From Mycobacterium sp. 4858 (lineage in GTDB: Bacteria > Actinomycetota > Actinomycetes > Mycobacteriales > Mycobacteriaceae), in the NCBI RefSeq assembly GCF_900240975.1, contig NZ_LT968776.1, positions 2,601,092 through 2,665,091 on the forward strand: DNA of 64,000 nt. Direction: 5' to 3'. Below, in pieces: positions 15,692-23,955 of this stretch. The first letter of the stretch is position 1, and each line of letters begins with the position of its first letter. The notes under the pieces are model-generated. The model ran no database searches, had not been told where the DNA came from, and worked only from the letters and a program-made list of their open reading frames with translations. Both the position numbers and the translations under genes were made by a program.

Positions 15692-17007
15692 GGCGAATCG
15701 GGCAGCGCCGGAACGCGGTCGATGAGGTCGCCGTACTTGGTGCGCGCGGCCTCCCGGCGGATGTCCAGCAGCTCACTGGGCCACTCGGGGTCCTCGGCCT
15801 CGTAGTGTTTGAGCAGCAGCCGGGCCAGGTTGACCTTGTGGGCCTCGGTCGGCCCGTCGGCCAGGCCCAGCGCCACGCCGCCGAGCAGCACGTTGACCAG
15901 CGGAAGCTGGTCGGTGGTGCCGAGTGCGCCGTGCACCTGGATCGCCCGCAGCCCAATCGATTTGAGCACTTGTGACGCCAGGATCTTGCAGGCGCCGATC
16001 TCGGCGCGGGCCGCGTGTTCGCCGGCAGTGTCGATCAGCCACGCCGCGTGCAGGACCGCCAGCCGGAACGGCATCAGCTCGGTGTACGAGTCGGCGACGA
16101 ACGCCTGCACCAGCTGCTTGTCGGCCAGCGAACTTCCTTGAGTGAAACGGCTTTTCGCGCGACGGGCCATCATCTCCACCGCGCGTTGGGCCACCCCGAT
16201 CGACCGCATCGCGTGATGCAGCCGCCCGCCGGCCAGCCGGGTCTGCAGAATCATGAACCCCTGGCCCGGTTCACCCAGCAGCGCGTCCGACGGCACGCGC
16301 ACCCCGTCGTAGTGCACCAGCGAATGCCCGGGTTCGTGCGGCAGCGCCCCCACCAGATGATGGGTGGCCTCGATGGTCAGGCCTTCGGTACCAGCCGGCA
16401 CCAGGAACGTCGACGCGCCGCGGTGGACCGGCACGTCGGGGTCGGTGATCGCGACGACGATGAAGAACGAGGCGACGGAGGCGTTGGAGGAGAAGTACTT
16501 TCGCCCGGTGATCACCCAGTCCCCGTCTTTTTCCGAGCCGTCGCGGAAGGCGCGCGTCCGGAAGACCCGCGGGTCGGCGCCGCCCTGCGGTTCGGTCATG
16601 GAAAAGCAGGAGAAGATCTCCCCGGACAGCAGCCCGGCGAGATAGCGGTCCTTCTGCTGCTGCGTTCCGAAGCGGGCGATGATCTCCGCGTTGCCGGTGT
16701 CGGGCGCCTGCGTGCCGAACACGATCGGCGCCCACGGGCTGCGGCCCAGGATTTCGTTGATCAACGTCAGCTTGACCGCGCCGAAGCCCTGTCCGCCGAG
16801 TTCGGGGCCAAGGTGTGGTGCCCACAACCCCTGGTCGCGCACCTGCTGCTTGAGCGGATCGACGATCCGCCGGCGCTCGTCGTTCAGCGGCAGGAACTCG
16901 CAACCCGGGAACAGCACCTCGAGGGGTTCCACCTCGTGGTGGACGAAGTCGCGGACCCAGTCGAGCTTGTGCTGGAATTCCGGTTCGGTGGAGAAGTCCC
17001 AGGACAT
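15688..17007 (-). CDS. Acyl-CoA dehydrogenase
   Basis: A 439-residue flavoprotein dehydrogenase of the ACAD10/11-like type. Motifs: ELGGQGFGAVKLTLINEILGRS, the FAD/substrate block CFSMTEPQGGADPRVFRTRA, ITGRKYFSSNASVASFFIVV, and the C-terminal GLRAIQVHGALGTTDQLPLVN with LGLADGPTEAHKVNLARLLL. The position of the catalytic Glu cannot be assigned with certainty. In the operon it lies between the SDR and the TetR gene, which points to beta-oxidation of an unusual acyl chain together with the phosphotransferase-fold protein upstream. Confidence 0.88.
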   Translation of the reverse strand: MSWDFSTEPEFQHKLDWVRDFVHHEVEPLEVLFPGCEFLPLNDERRRIVDPLKQQVRDQGLWAPHLGPELGGQGFGAVKLTLINEILGRSPWAPIVFGTQAPDTGNAEIIARFGTQQQKDRYLAGLLSGEIFSCFSMTEPQGGADPRVFRTRAFRDGSEKDGDWVITGRKYFSSNASVASFFIVVAITDPDVPVHRGASTFLVPAGTEGLTIEATHHLVGALPHEPGHSLVHYDGVRVPSDALLGEPGQGFMILQTRLAGGRLHHAMRSIGVAQRAVEMMARRAKSRFTQGSSLADKQLVQAFVADSYTELMPFRLAVLHAAWLIDTAGEHAARAEIGACKILASQVLKSIGLRAIQVHGALGTTDQLPLVNVLLGGVALGLADGPTEAHKVNLARLLLKHYEAEDPEWPSELLDIRREAARTKYGDLIDRVPALPDSP

Positions 17008-17061
17008 TCGAATGCTCCTATTCGTTCATTGGGCAGCGGTCATAGGTGGCGACGCGCCACG

Positions 17062-17826
17062 TCAGGGGATACCGCCGTCGGCGCGCAGGATCGAGCCGGT
17101 GGTGAAACTGGACGCGTCGGATGCCAAAAACAATGCTGCCCCGACGATTTCGGCCGGTTCCCCGGCGCGCTGCAGCGCCAGGTGTCCAAACGGCTTGCTC
17201 TGGGCCGCCTCGAGGTCCCAGGCCTTGCTCACGTCGGTGAGAAAGGGCCCGGCCATCAGCGTGTTGACCCGCACGGATGGCCCGAACGCCTTCGCCAGTG
17301 CCTCGGTCATCGCGTTGAGCCCGGCCTTGGCGGCGGCGTAGGGGACGATGTCCGGCGTCGGGCGCAGCGACCCGGCCGTGCTCACGTTGATGATGGATCC
17401 TCGCCCGGCCGTGACCATTCGCTCGCCCACCAAGGCCGACAACCGGAACGGGCCCTTGAGGTTGAGGTTGACGACCGCGTCGAACAACTTCTCGGTGACG
17501 TCGGTCAGCTTGTCGTACAGCGGTGACATGCCGGCGTTGTTGATCAGCGTGTCCACCTTGCCGAATCGGTCATAGGTCGCCTCGACCAGCCCGTCGAGCT
17601 GGTCCCAGCGGCCGACGTGCACCTGATACGGCAAAGCGGAGCGGCCGGTTTCGGCCTGGATCTCCTTGGCGGTGGCCACGCAGTTGTCGATGTTGCGGCT
17701 GGCGATCACGACGTCGGCGCCGCAGCGTGCTGCCGCGAACGCCATCTCGCGGCCCAGCCCGCGGCTGCCCCCGGTGACCAGCACGACCCGGTCCGTGAGA
17801 TCGAAAAGCTGGTCGGCATAACCCAT
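17062..17826 (-). CDS. Short-chain dehydrogenase/reductase
   Basis: A 254-residue classical SDR: TGGSRGLGREMAFAAA nucleotide motif, NNAGMSPLYD, catalytic Ser in INVSTAGS and YxxxK in VPYAAAKAGLNAMTEALAK. The end SILRADGGIP is typical. The ATG is one base after the stop of the phosphotransferase-fold gene, so the two are co-translated. The substrate is probably a hydroxyacyl intermediate of the same pathway. Confidence 0.87.
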   Translation of the reverse strand: MGYADQLFDLTDRVVLVTGGSRGLGREMAFAAARCGADVVIASRNIDNCVATAKEIQAETGRSALPYQVHVGRWDQLDGLVEATYDRFGKVDTLINNAGMSPLYDKLTDVTEKLFDAVVNLNLKGPFRLSALVGERMVTAGRGSIINVSTAGSLRPTPDIVPYAAAKAGLNAMTEALAKAFGPSVRVNTLMAGPFLTDVSKAWDLEAAQSKPFGHLALQRAGEPAEIVGAALFLASDASSFTTGSILRADGGIP

Positions 17827-17827
17827 T

Positions 17828-18874
17828 TCAGTGGGCCCCGGAGGGCAACGAGCGGGCCAGCTCGGCCGCCGTCGCGATCAGCTGCGGGATCATCGTCCCG
17901 AAGGCGTCTTGGACCTTGGGGTCGACCTTTCCGGTGCGCACCCCGGCAGCGTAGGTCTTTTCCAGCACGATGCCGAGCTTCCAATTCGCCAGCACCAGGT
18001 AGTAGTCGATGTTCTCGGTGGAAAGCCCGCTGACCGTCTCGTAATGCCGGAGCAATTCGCTCCGGCCGGGCATGCCGCGCATGTCCAGATAGAAGCCGTC
18101 GGCGCGCGGCTCTTCGCCGTCGTAGCCCAGCAGGCACCACGCCAAATCCAGCAGCGGGTCGCCGACCGTCGTCATCTCCCAGTCCACGATCGCGGCCAGC
18201 CGCGCCGGCGCGTCGTGGGCGAACATCACGTTGGCGAACTGGTAGTCGCCGTGCATGATGCCGGGCCGGTAGTGCGCGGGCCGGTTGTTTCGCAGCCAGT
18301 CCGCGGCCACGTCCAGGCCGGGCAGCTCGCGCACCTTGTAGGCGTCGAGGAACGCCAGCCAGCGATCCACCTGCCGGTCGTGGAATCCGTCCGGGCGGCC
18401 GAAACCCTCGAGACCTTGTGCGCGCCAATCCACCCGGCCCAGCTTGGCCGCGCCTTCGACGAGTTCGAAGGCCAGCCCGCGTCGGGCATTCAGGTCGGTG
18501 TCGAACGGCGGCTGCCATCCGCCGTCCATCGGGCTCCACCCGTCGATGGCCTGCATGACGTAGAACGGCATGCCGAGCACGGCACCGGTGTCGTCGGCGG
18601 CGATCAGCGCCGCATGCGGGACGTCGGTGCCGGACAGCGCGCGCACCAGCCGGATCTCGCGCAGCAAGCCGTCGATGCGCGCGGCGTCGGCGCGGGCGCC
18701 GGGCATGCGCAACACCATCCGCTCGCCGCCGCGCTCGAGCAGGTACAGCGTGTTCTGCGAACCGCCCTTGAGCTGCTCCAGCCGCGGCTCCTCGCCGTTT
18801 CCCGGCGCATCGTTCGCGTCCAGCCAACGCGCAAGAACGCCCGCTTCCAACTGGACCTGGCCTACCGTCGCCAT
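17828..18874 (-). CDS. Phosphotransferase-fold (ACAD10-like) kinase, first gene of the acyl-CoA operon
   Basis: A 348-residue APH-fold protein. Features: KGGSQNTLYLLERGGERMVLRMP in the N-lobe, GIMHGDYQFANVMF as catalytic loop, AIVDWEMTTVGDPLLDLAW as metal site. In mammalian ACAD10/11 a related kinase domain phosphorylates 4-hydroxyacyl-CoAs before dehydration. Co-transcription here with an acyl-CoA dehydrogenase, an SDR and a reductase is compatible with a split version of that pathway (inference). The start is ATG at 18874, 20 bp downstream of a 21-bp palindrome. Confidence 0.85.
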   Translation of the reverse strand: MATVGQVQLEAGVLARWLDANDAPGNGEEPRLEQLKGGSQNTLYLLERGGERMVLRMPGARADAARIDGLLREIRLVRALSGTDVPHAALIAADDTGAVLGMPFYVMQAIDGWSPMDGGWQPPFDTDLNARRGLAFELVEGAAKLGRVDWRAQGLEGFGRPDGFHDRQVDRWLAFLDAYKVRELPGLDVAADWLRNNRPAHYRPGIMHGDYQFANVMFAHDAPARLAAIVDWEMTTVGDPLLDLAWCLLGYDGEEPRADGFYLDMRGMPGRSELLRHYETVSGLSTENIDYYLVLANWKLGIVLEKTYAAGVRTGKVDPKVQDAFGTMIPQLIATAAELARSLPSGAH

Positions 18875-18894
18875 CCGCACACCTCGCTCTCTGT

Positions 18895-18915
18895 GCGGAG
18901 AATAGCATTCTCCGC
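18895..18915 (-). promoter_or_regulatory. Palindromic operator, likely for the operon's TetR
   Basis: Arms GCGGAGAAT and ATTCTCCGC are perfect complements around AGC, 20 bp upstream of the first gene of the operon. Length and symmetry are right for a TetR dimer pair. The site also faces the divergent gene at 19068, but 150 bp away. The same motif was not noticed elsewhere in the window. Confidence 0.7.
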
Positions 18916-19067
18916 CGTAGGCGCGGGGCTTTCGGATCAGTCCGGCTTGTCGCGGTGAGCAGAAACCCCGGGGCCCTGAGGCGGCCGTCGCCGCGCCCCG
19001 TTTTGCGGCGGCCGGTCCGCGTGCTTTGAATGAACACGTCGCGCCAACCACAGACAGGAACGAACAC

Positions 19068-19676
19068 ATGCAATTGCTTCTGGTCCGGCACGCGCTGCCA
19101 TTGCGCAGCGAACACGGGCAGGGCTCCGACCCGCACCTGTCGGACGAGGGATTGGCGCAGATCGAGCGGCTACCCAAGGCGCTGGACCGGTTTCCCATCT
19201 CCCGGGTGGTGAGCAGCCCCCAGAGGCGCGCCGTCCAGACCGCCGAACCGGTCGCGGCGGCGCGGGAGCTCGCGGTAGAGATCGACGACCGATTCGCTGA
19301 ATACGACCGCGACCTTCCGCTCTACATCCCCGTCGAGCAGATCCGCGAGGAGATGCCCGAGGAGTGGGCGCGCCTGGCCCAAGGCCACCTGCCGAGCGCG
19401 GTCGACGAGGACGCCTTCCTGGCGCGGGTGCGCGCGGCCGTCGACGACCTCGTCGCCGCCGCCGACCCCGAGGACACCGTCGCGGTGTTCAGCCACGGCG
19501 GGGTGATCAACGTCCTGCTGCACCAGATCCTGGGGACGTCCCGCCTGTTGTCCTTTCCGGTCGACTACGCCTCGATCACCCGGCTGCTGTTCTCGCGATC
19601 AGGCCAGGCGACGGTCGCGGGGGTCAACGGGGTCGAGCACGTGTGGGACCTGCTGCCTCGAAATCAGCGGTGGTGA
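19068..19676 (+). CDS. Histidine phosphatase (phosphoglycerate mutase-like)
   Basis: A 202-residue histidine phosphatase. The RHG region is LLLVRHALPLRSEHGQ, with RVVSSPQRRAVQTAE, and the second catalytic histidine is in VAVFSHGGVINVLL. The ATG at 19068 follows AGGAACG; the earlier in-frame ATG at 19026 gives an unlikely extension. The gene is divergent from the acyl-CoA operon and followed by a FadE36-like kinase-fold gene in the same direction, so it may dephosphorylate a product of these kinases (inference only). Confidence 0.85.
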   Translation: MQLLLVRHALPLRSEHGQGSDPHLSDEGLAQIERLPKALDRFPISRVVSSPQRRAVQTAEPVAAARELAVEIDDRFAEYDRDLPLYIPVEQIREEMPEEWARLAQGHLPSAVDEDAFLARVRAAVDDLVAAADPEDTVAVFSHGGVINVLLHQILGTSRLLSFPVDYASITRLLFSRSGQATVAGVNGVEHVWDLLPRNQRW

Positions 19677-19681
19677 GCCGG

Positions 19682-19697
19682 ACCGCCCTGTGGCGGT
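19682..19697 (+). terminator. Small hairpin between the phosphatase and FadE36-like genes
   Basis: ACCGCC / GGCGGT with CTGT loop, 5 nt after the stop at 19676. The stem is short, so attenuation rather than full termination is as likely. Confidence 0.35.
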
Positions 19698-19711
19698 GGT
19701 AAACAAGTCCG

Positions 19712-20758
19712 GTGACTTCAGCTGACCAACTCGAAGGGCTCGACCTGGCCTCGCTGGACGCCTACCTGCGCTCGCTGGGCATCGGACGCGAGGGCGAGTT
19801 GCGCGCGGAGTTCATCTCCGGTGGCCGGTCCAATCTGACGTTCCGGGTCTACGACGACGCGACCAGCTGGCTGGTGCGGCGCCCGCCTCTGCACGGGCTG
19901 ACCCCGTCGGCGCACGACATGGCGCGCGAGTACCGGGTGGTCGCCGCGCTGTGGGACACACCCGTCCCCGTGGCGCGCGCGATCGCGCTGTGCGAGGACC
20001 AATCCGTGCTGGGTGCGCCGTTTCAGATCGTCGAATTCGTCGCCGGTCAGGTGGTGCGCCGCCGCGCCCAACTGGAAGCCTTCAGCCACACCGTCATCGA
20101 GGGTTGCGTCGACTCGCTGATCCGGGTCCTCGTCGATCTGCACAACGTCGACCCCGCGGCCGTGGGCCTGGCGGACTTCGGCAAGCCCAGCGGGTACCTG
20201 GAGCGCCAGGTGCGGCGGTGGGGCTCGCAGTGGGCGTTGGTGCGGCTGCCCGACGACCGCCGTGACGCCGACGTCGAGCGCCTGCATGCCGGTCTGCAGG
20301 AAGCCATTCCCCAGCAGAGCCGCACGTCGATCGTGCACGGCGACTACCGGATCGACAACACCATCCTGGACGCCGACGACCCGACGAAGGTGCGCGCCGT
20401 GGTCGACTGGGAGCTGTCCACCCTCGGCGACCCGCTGTCCGACGCGGCGCTGATGTGCGTGTACCGCGACCCCGCGCTGGACCTGATCGTCAACGCCCAG
20501 GCCGCGTGGACGTCGCCGCTGCTGCCGACGGCCGACGAGTTGGCCGACCGGTATTCACTCGTGGCCGGGCTGCCGCTGGCGCATTGGGAGTTCTACATGG
20601 CGCTGGCCTACTTCAAGCTCGCGATCATCGCCGCGGGCATCGACTTCCGCAGACGGATGTCGGACCAGGCGCGCGGGCTGGACACCGACCACACACCGGA
20701 GGTCGTGGCGCCGCTGATCTCCCGCGGGCTGGCGGAGCTGGCCAAGCTGCCCCGCTGA
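19712..20758 (+). CDS. fadE36: FadE36-like phosphotransferase-fold protein
   Basis: A 348-residue APH-fold protein. In M. tuberculosis the protein in this position (Rv3761c) carries the historical name FadE36, although its sequence belongs to the kinase fold and not to acyl-CoA dehydrogenases. Motifs: ISGGRSNLTFRVYDDATSWLVRRPP, SIVHGDYRIDNTILDADD, VVDWELSTLGDPLSDAAL. The start is GTG at 19712. It is the third such protein in 14 kb. It is convergent with the LapA-like gene, with a bidirectional hairpin between them. Confidence 0.85.
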   Translation: MTSADQLEGLDLASLDAYLRSLGIGREGELRAEFISGGRSNLTFRVYDDATSWLVRRPPLHGLTPSAHDMAREYRVVAALWDTPVPVARAIALCEDQSVLGAPFQIVEFVAGQVVRRRAQLEAFSHTVIEGCVDSLIRVLVDLHNVDPAAVGLADFGKPSGYLERQVRRWGSQWALVRLPDDRRDADVERLHAGLQEAIPQQSRTSIVHGDYRIDNTILDADDPTKVRAVVDWELSTLGDPLSDAALMCVYRDPALDLIVNAQAAWTSPLLPTADELADRYSLVAGLPLAHWEFYMALAYFKLAIIAAGIDFRRRMSDQARGLDTDHTPEVVAPLISRGLAELAKLPR

Positions 20759-20759
20759 G

Positions 20760-20776
20760 GCGCGCCCGCGGCGCGC
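20760..20776. terminator. Bidirectional hairpin between convergent genes
   Basis: GCGCGCC / GGCGCGC, 7-bp perfect stem with CGC loop, fills the gap between the stop codons of the FadE36-like and LapA-like genes. Confidence 0.5.
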
Positions 20777-21129
20777 TAACCCTTGCGCGAGGCCGCGTGG
20801 TGCTTCTTCGCCGCCCGCCGTAGCTGAAGGATCCGCGCGGTGCCGACGGCCACCGTGATCAGCCCGCCCACCACGGCCGCCAGCAGGATGGCCACCCCCA
20901 GCGGCAGTCTCCAGTGCCAGCCCAGGAACGTAAAGGGCGTCTCCACCGTGTTCTGAGTGATGAAGATCAGCAACAGAATCAGGATCAGGAAGCCGCCGAT
21001 CAGGGATGACCACAGCGCACCGGCGCGGGTGAACCCGATCGCCGGTTCCCTGGGCGCCTTGCCCGGTTCGGGCGCCGCGGCGGGCTTGGCGGGCGGCTGG
21101 CTGGGCGAGGCAGGGGTGTGGCTGCTCAT
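20776..21129 (-). CDS. LapA-domain membrane protein (Rv3760-like)
   Basis: A 117-residue integral membrane protein: a proline/alanine-rich cytosolic N-terminus (PSQPPAKPAAAPEPGK), a first helix WSSLIGGFLILILLLIFITQ, the loop NTVETPFTFLGWHWRLPLG characteristic of LapA (DUF1049), a second helix VAILLAAVVGGLITVAVGTA, and a basic tail RRAAKKHHAASRKG. In other bacteria LapA acts in envelope assembly; in mycobacteria the role is not known. ATG at 21129. It is divergent from proX and corresponds to Rv3760 next to proX in M. tuberculosis (recalled). Confidence 0.8.
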   Translation of the reverse strand: MSSHTPASPSQPPAKPAAAPEPGKAPREPAIGFTRAGALWSSLIGGFLILILLLIFITQNTVETPFTFLGWHWRLPLGVAILLAAVVGGLITVAVGTARILQLRRAAKKHHAASRKG

Positions 21130-21229
21130 GGTGTCATCTTTGTCCCATCGGGCAAAGAATGAAACCAAACCGCGCAACCGGGCCGCCTGGTCCCGGCGCC
21201 CGCGCGGTTCTGCCGTTAGTGTCGGCGGT

Positions 21230-22177
21230 ATGAGGATGCCGTCGCGCGTGCACCGCGCGATGATCCAAGCGACCGTCTGGTTCACGGCGATCTGCGTCCT
21301 ATCGGCGTGCAGTAGCTCCGACCCGCTGGGCGGCGCCGTCCGCAGCCCGAAGTCAATCGTCGTGGGGTCCGGCGACTTCCCGGAATCACACATCATCGCC
21401 GAGATCTACGCACAAGCGTTGCAGGCCAACGGATTCGAGGTGGGCCGGCGGATGGGGATCGGCAGCCGGGAGAGCTATATCCCCGCGCTGAAAGACCATT
21501 CCATCGACCTGGTGCCCGAGTACATCGGTAACCTGCTGCTCTATTTCGCGCCCGAGTCGACGGCGACCGTACTGGGCGCCGTCGAGTTGGAGCTCGACCA
21601 CAAACTTCCGGGGGATCTGGCGATCCTGACGCCCTCGCCGGCCTCCGACACCGACACCGTGACCGTGACCGGTGGGACGGCTAATGCCTGGAAGCTGAAG
21701 ACAATCGCCGACCTGGCGGCCTATTCGGCGGACGTGAGGTTCGGCGCACCCTCGGCGTTCGCGACGCGGCCGGCCGGCCTGCCGGGGTTGCGGCAGAAGT
21801 ACGGACTCGACATCAGCCCCGGCGACTTCGTCGCGATCGACGACGGTGGCGGCGCGGTAACGGTGCGCGCCTTGGTCGAGGGAAGGGTCAACGCCGCAAA
21901 CGTTTTCACCACGTCACCGGCCATCCCGCAGAACCATTTGGTGGTGCTCGAAGACCCCGCGCACAACTTCTTGGCCGGTAACATCGTGCCGCTGGTCAAC
22001 TCGCAGAAGAAGTCGGACCGGCTCAAGGAGGTGCTGGATGCCGTGTCGGCGAGGCTGACCACCGCGGGGGTGGCCGGACTCAACGCCGCCGTGGCGGGAA
22101 ACTCCGGCGTTGATCCGGATCAGGCCGCCCGGAAATGGCTGCGGGACAACGGCTTCAATCACCCGGTCGGGCAATGA
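21230..22177 (+). CDS. proX: Osmolyte ABC transporter substrate-binding lipoprotein ProX
   Basis: A 315-residue OpuA/ProX-type solute-binding lipoprotein for glycine betaine or related osmolytes. A signal peptide ends at the lipobox LSAC (Cys27). The OpuAC domain begins VVGSGDFPESHIIAEIYAQAL and includes VPEYIGNLLLYF and the hinge segments VRFGAPSAF and VLEDPAHNF. The start ATG 21230 gives a correct signal sequence. The stop overlaps proV (ATGA), first of the four-gene proXVWZ operon known as Rv3759c to Rv3756c in M. tuberculosis (recalled). Confidence 0.92.
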   Translation: MRMPSRVHRAMIQATVWFTAICVLSACSSSDPLGGAVRSPKSIVVGSGDFPESHIIAEIYAQALQANGFEVGRRMGIGSRESYIPALKDHSIDLVPEYIGNLLLYFAPESTATVLGAVELELDHKLPGDLAILTPSPASDTDTVTVTGGTANAWKLKTIADLAAYSADVRFGAPSAFATRPAGLPGLRQKYGLDISPGDFVAIDDGGGAVTVRALVEGRVNAANVFTTSPAIPQNHLVVLEDPAHNFLAGNIVPLVNSQKKSDRLKEVLDAVSARLTTAGVAGLNAAVAGNSGVDPDQAARKWLRDNGFNHPVGQ

Positions 22178-23265
22178 TCGTTTTCGACGACGTCAGCAAG
22201 GCCTTCGCCGACGGGACCACCGCGGTGGACCGGTTGAGCCTGACCGTTCCGACTGGGAAGTTGACCGTCTTCGTCGGCTCGTCGGGCAGCGGCAAGACTA
22301 CGGCGCTGCGCATGATCAACCGGATGATCGAGCCGACGGCCGGCGCCATCACCGTCGACGGGGTGGACGTGTCCACCCTCGACCCGGTGCGGCTGCGCCT
22401 CGGCATCGGCTACGTCATCCAGCACGCCGGACTGATGCCGCACCTTCGGGTGATCGACAACGTCGCAACGGTTCCGGTGCTCAAGGGCCAATCCCGGCGG
22501 TCGGCCCGCGCCGCCGCCTATGGGGTGCTCGAACGCGTGGGGCTGGACGCCAAGCTCGCCGGCCGCTACCCCGCGCAGCTGTCCGGCGGGGAGCAACAAC
22601 GCGTCGGCGTGGCGCGTGCACTGGCGGCCGACCCGCCCATCCTGTTGATGGACGAGCCGTTCTCGGCCGTCGACCCCGTCGTCCGGCTCGATCTGCAGAA
22701 CGAAATCCTGCGCCTGCAAAGCGAATTGCGCAAGACGATCGTCTTCGTCACCCACGACATCGACGAGGCGCTCAAGCTCGCCGACAAGGTTGCGGTGTTC
22801 CGGGCCGGGTCGTTGCAGCAGTACGACGACCCCGCGCGGCTGCTGTCGCGCCCGGCCAACGATTTCGTGGCGAGGTTCATCGGCCTGGGCCGCGGCTACC
22901 GATGGCTGCAACTCATCGATGCCGCCGGCCTGCCGCTCCACGACGTGCAGCGCATCCCCGCGGGCGACCTGCTCAATACCTGCCCGGCAGACGGCTGGGC
23001 GGTGGTGGTGGACGGCGCCGGCGCGCCGCTGGGCTGGATCGACACCGAAGGGCTGCGCCGTCATCGCGGGGGTGCCTCGTTGTCCGACAGCATGAGCGGC
23101 GTCGGCTCGCTGTTTCGTCCCCGCGGAAATCTCAGCCAGGCGCTGGACGCGGCGCTGTCGTCGCCGTCGGGGATGGGCGTCGCCGTCGACGACGGCGGCC
23201 GGGTCATCGGCGGTGTGCTGGCCGGCGACGTGCTGGACGCGGTGGAAGCCCGACGGCGGGACTGA
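22174..23265 (+). CDS. proV: Osmolyte ABC transporter ATPase ProV
   Basis: A 363-residue ATP-binding subunit. Walker A GSSGSGKTTALRMINR, Q-loop VIQHAGLMPH, signature LSGGEQQRVGVARAL, Walker B ILLMDEPFSAVDP, H-loop VTHDIDEAL. The C-terminal 100 residues are tandem CBS-like modules (GRVIGGVLAGDVLDAV at the end), which sense ionic strength in OpuA-type systems. The ATG overlaps proX by 4 bp; proW begins 3 bp after the stop. Confidence 0.92.
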   Translation: MIVFDDVSKAFADGTTAVDRLSLTVPTGKLTVFVGSSGSGKTTALRMINRMIEPTAGAITVDGVDVSTLDPVRLRLGIGYVIQHAGLMPHLRVIDNVATVPVLKGQSRRSARAAAYGVLERVGLDAKLAGRYPAQLSGGEQQRVGVARALAADPPILLMDEPFSAVDPVVRLDLQNEILRLQSELRKTIVFVTHDIDEALKLADKVAVFRAGSLQQYDDPARLLSRPANDFVARFIGLGRGYRWLQLIDAAGLPLHDVQRIPAGDLLNTCPADGWAVVVDGAGAPLGWIDTEGLRRHRGGASLSDSMSGVGSLFRPRGNLSQALDAALSSPSGMGVAVDDGGRVIGGVLAGDVLDAVEARRRD

Positions 23266-23268
23266 GCG

Positions 23269-23955
23269 ATGCACTACCTGCTCACCCACCTCGACGGCGC
23301 CTGGGCGCTGACTCTCGTCCATCTGCGGCTGTCGTTGGTGCCGGTGCTGATCGGGTTGGCGATCGCGGTCCCACTGGGCGCGGCGGTGCAGCGCGCTCCG
23401 CTTGCGCGCCGGCTGACGACGGCAACCGCGAGCGTCGTGTTCACCATCCCGTCGCTGGCGCTGTTCGTGGTGTTGCCGATGATCATCGGGACCCGGATCC
23501 TCGACGAGGCCAATGTGATGGTCGCGCTGACCGCCTACACCGCGGCGTTGCTGGTGCGGGCGGTGCTCGAGGCGCTGGACGCGGTGCCGGCCCCGGTGCG
23601 CGACGCCGCGACCGCGGTCGGCTACTCGCCGCTCGCCCGGATACTGAAAGTCGAACTACCGCTGTCTGTTCCGGTCCTGGTGGCCGGGTTGCGGGTGGTG
23701 GTGGTCACCAACATCGCGATGGTCTCGGTGGGTTCGGTGATCGGCATCGGCGGCCTGGGCGCCTGGTTCACCGAGGGCTATCAGACCAACAAGAGCGACC
23801 AGATCCTCGCGGGCATCATCGCGCTCTTCGCGCTGGCGATCGTCATCGACGCGTTGATCGTGGTGGCCGGCCGGTTGGTCACACCGTGGGAGCGCGCGGG
23901 GCGCGCCCCGCGCCGACGGTCGGTGGTGGCCCCGATCGTGGGTGGCGCGCGATGA
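23269..23955 (+). CDS. proW: Osmolyte ABC transporter permease ProW
   Basis: A 228-residue permease of the OpuA/ProW type with about five hydrophobic helices; the EAA loop EALDAVPAPVRDAATAVGYS contacts the ATPase. The end of the gene overlaps proZ by 4 bp (ATGA). It pairs with ProZ as the two membrane subunits. Confidence 0.9.
   Translation: MHYLLTHLDGAWALTLVHLRLSLVPVLIGLAIAVPLGAAVQRAPLARRLTTATASVVFTIPSLALFVVLPMIIGTRILDEANVMVALTAYTAALLVRAVLEALDAVPAPVRDAATAVGYSPLARILKVELPLSVPVLVAGLRVVVVTNIAMVSVGSVIGIGGLGAWFTEGYQTNKSDQILAGIIALFALAIVIDALIVVAGRLVTPWERAGRAPRRRSVVAPIVGGAR

Noticed and set aside
14115..15956. A single 613-residue frame covering the quinone reductase and upstream
   Set aside because: The true protein starts at 15080 (MRAVVCRSYGT). 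The upstream part is antisense-type translation over the TetR and dehydrogenase genes.
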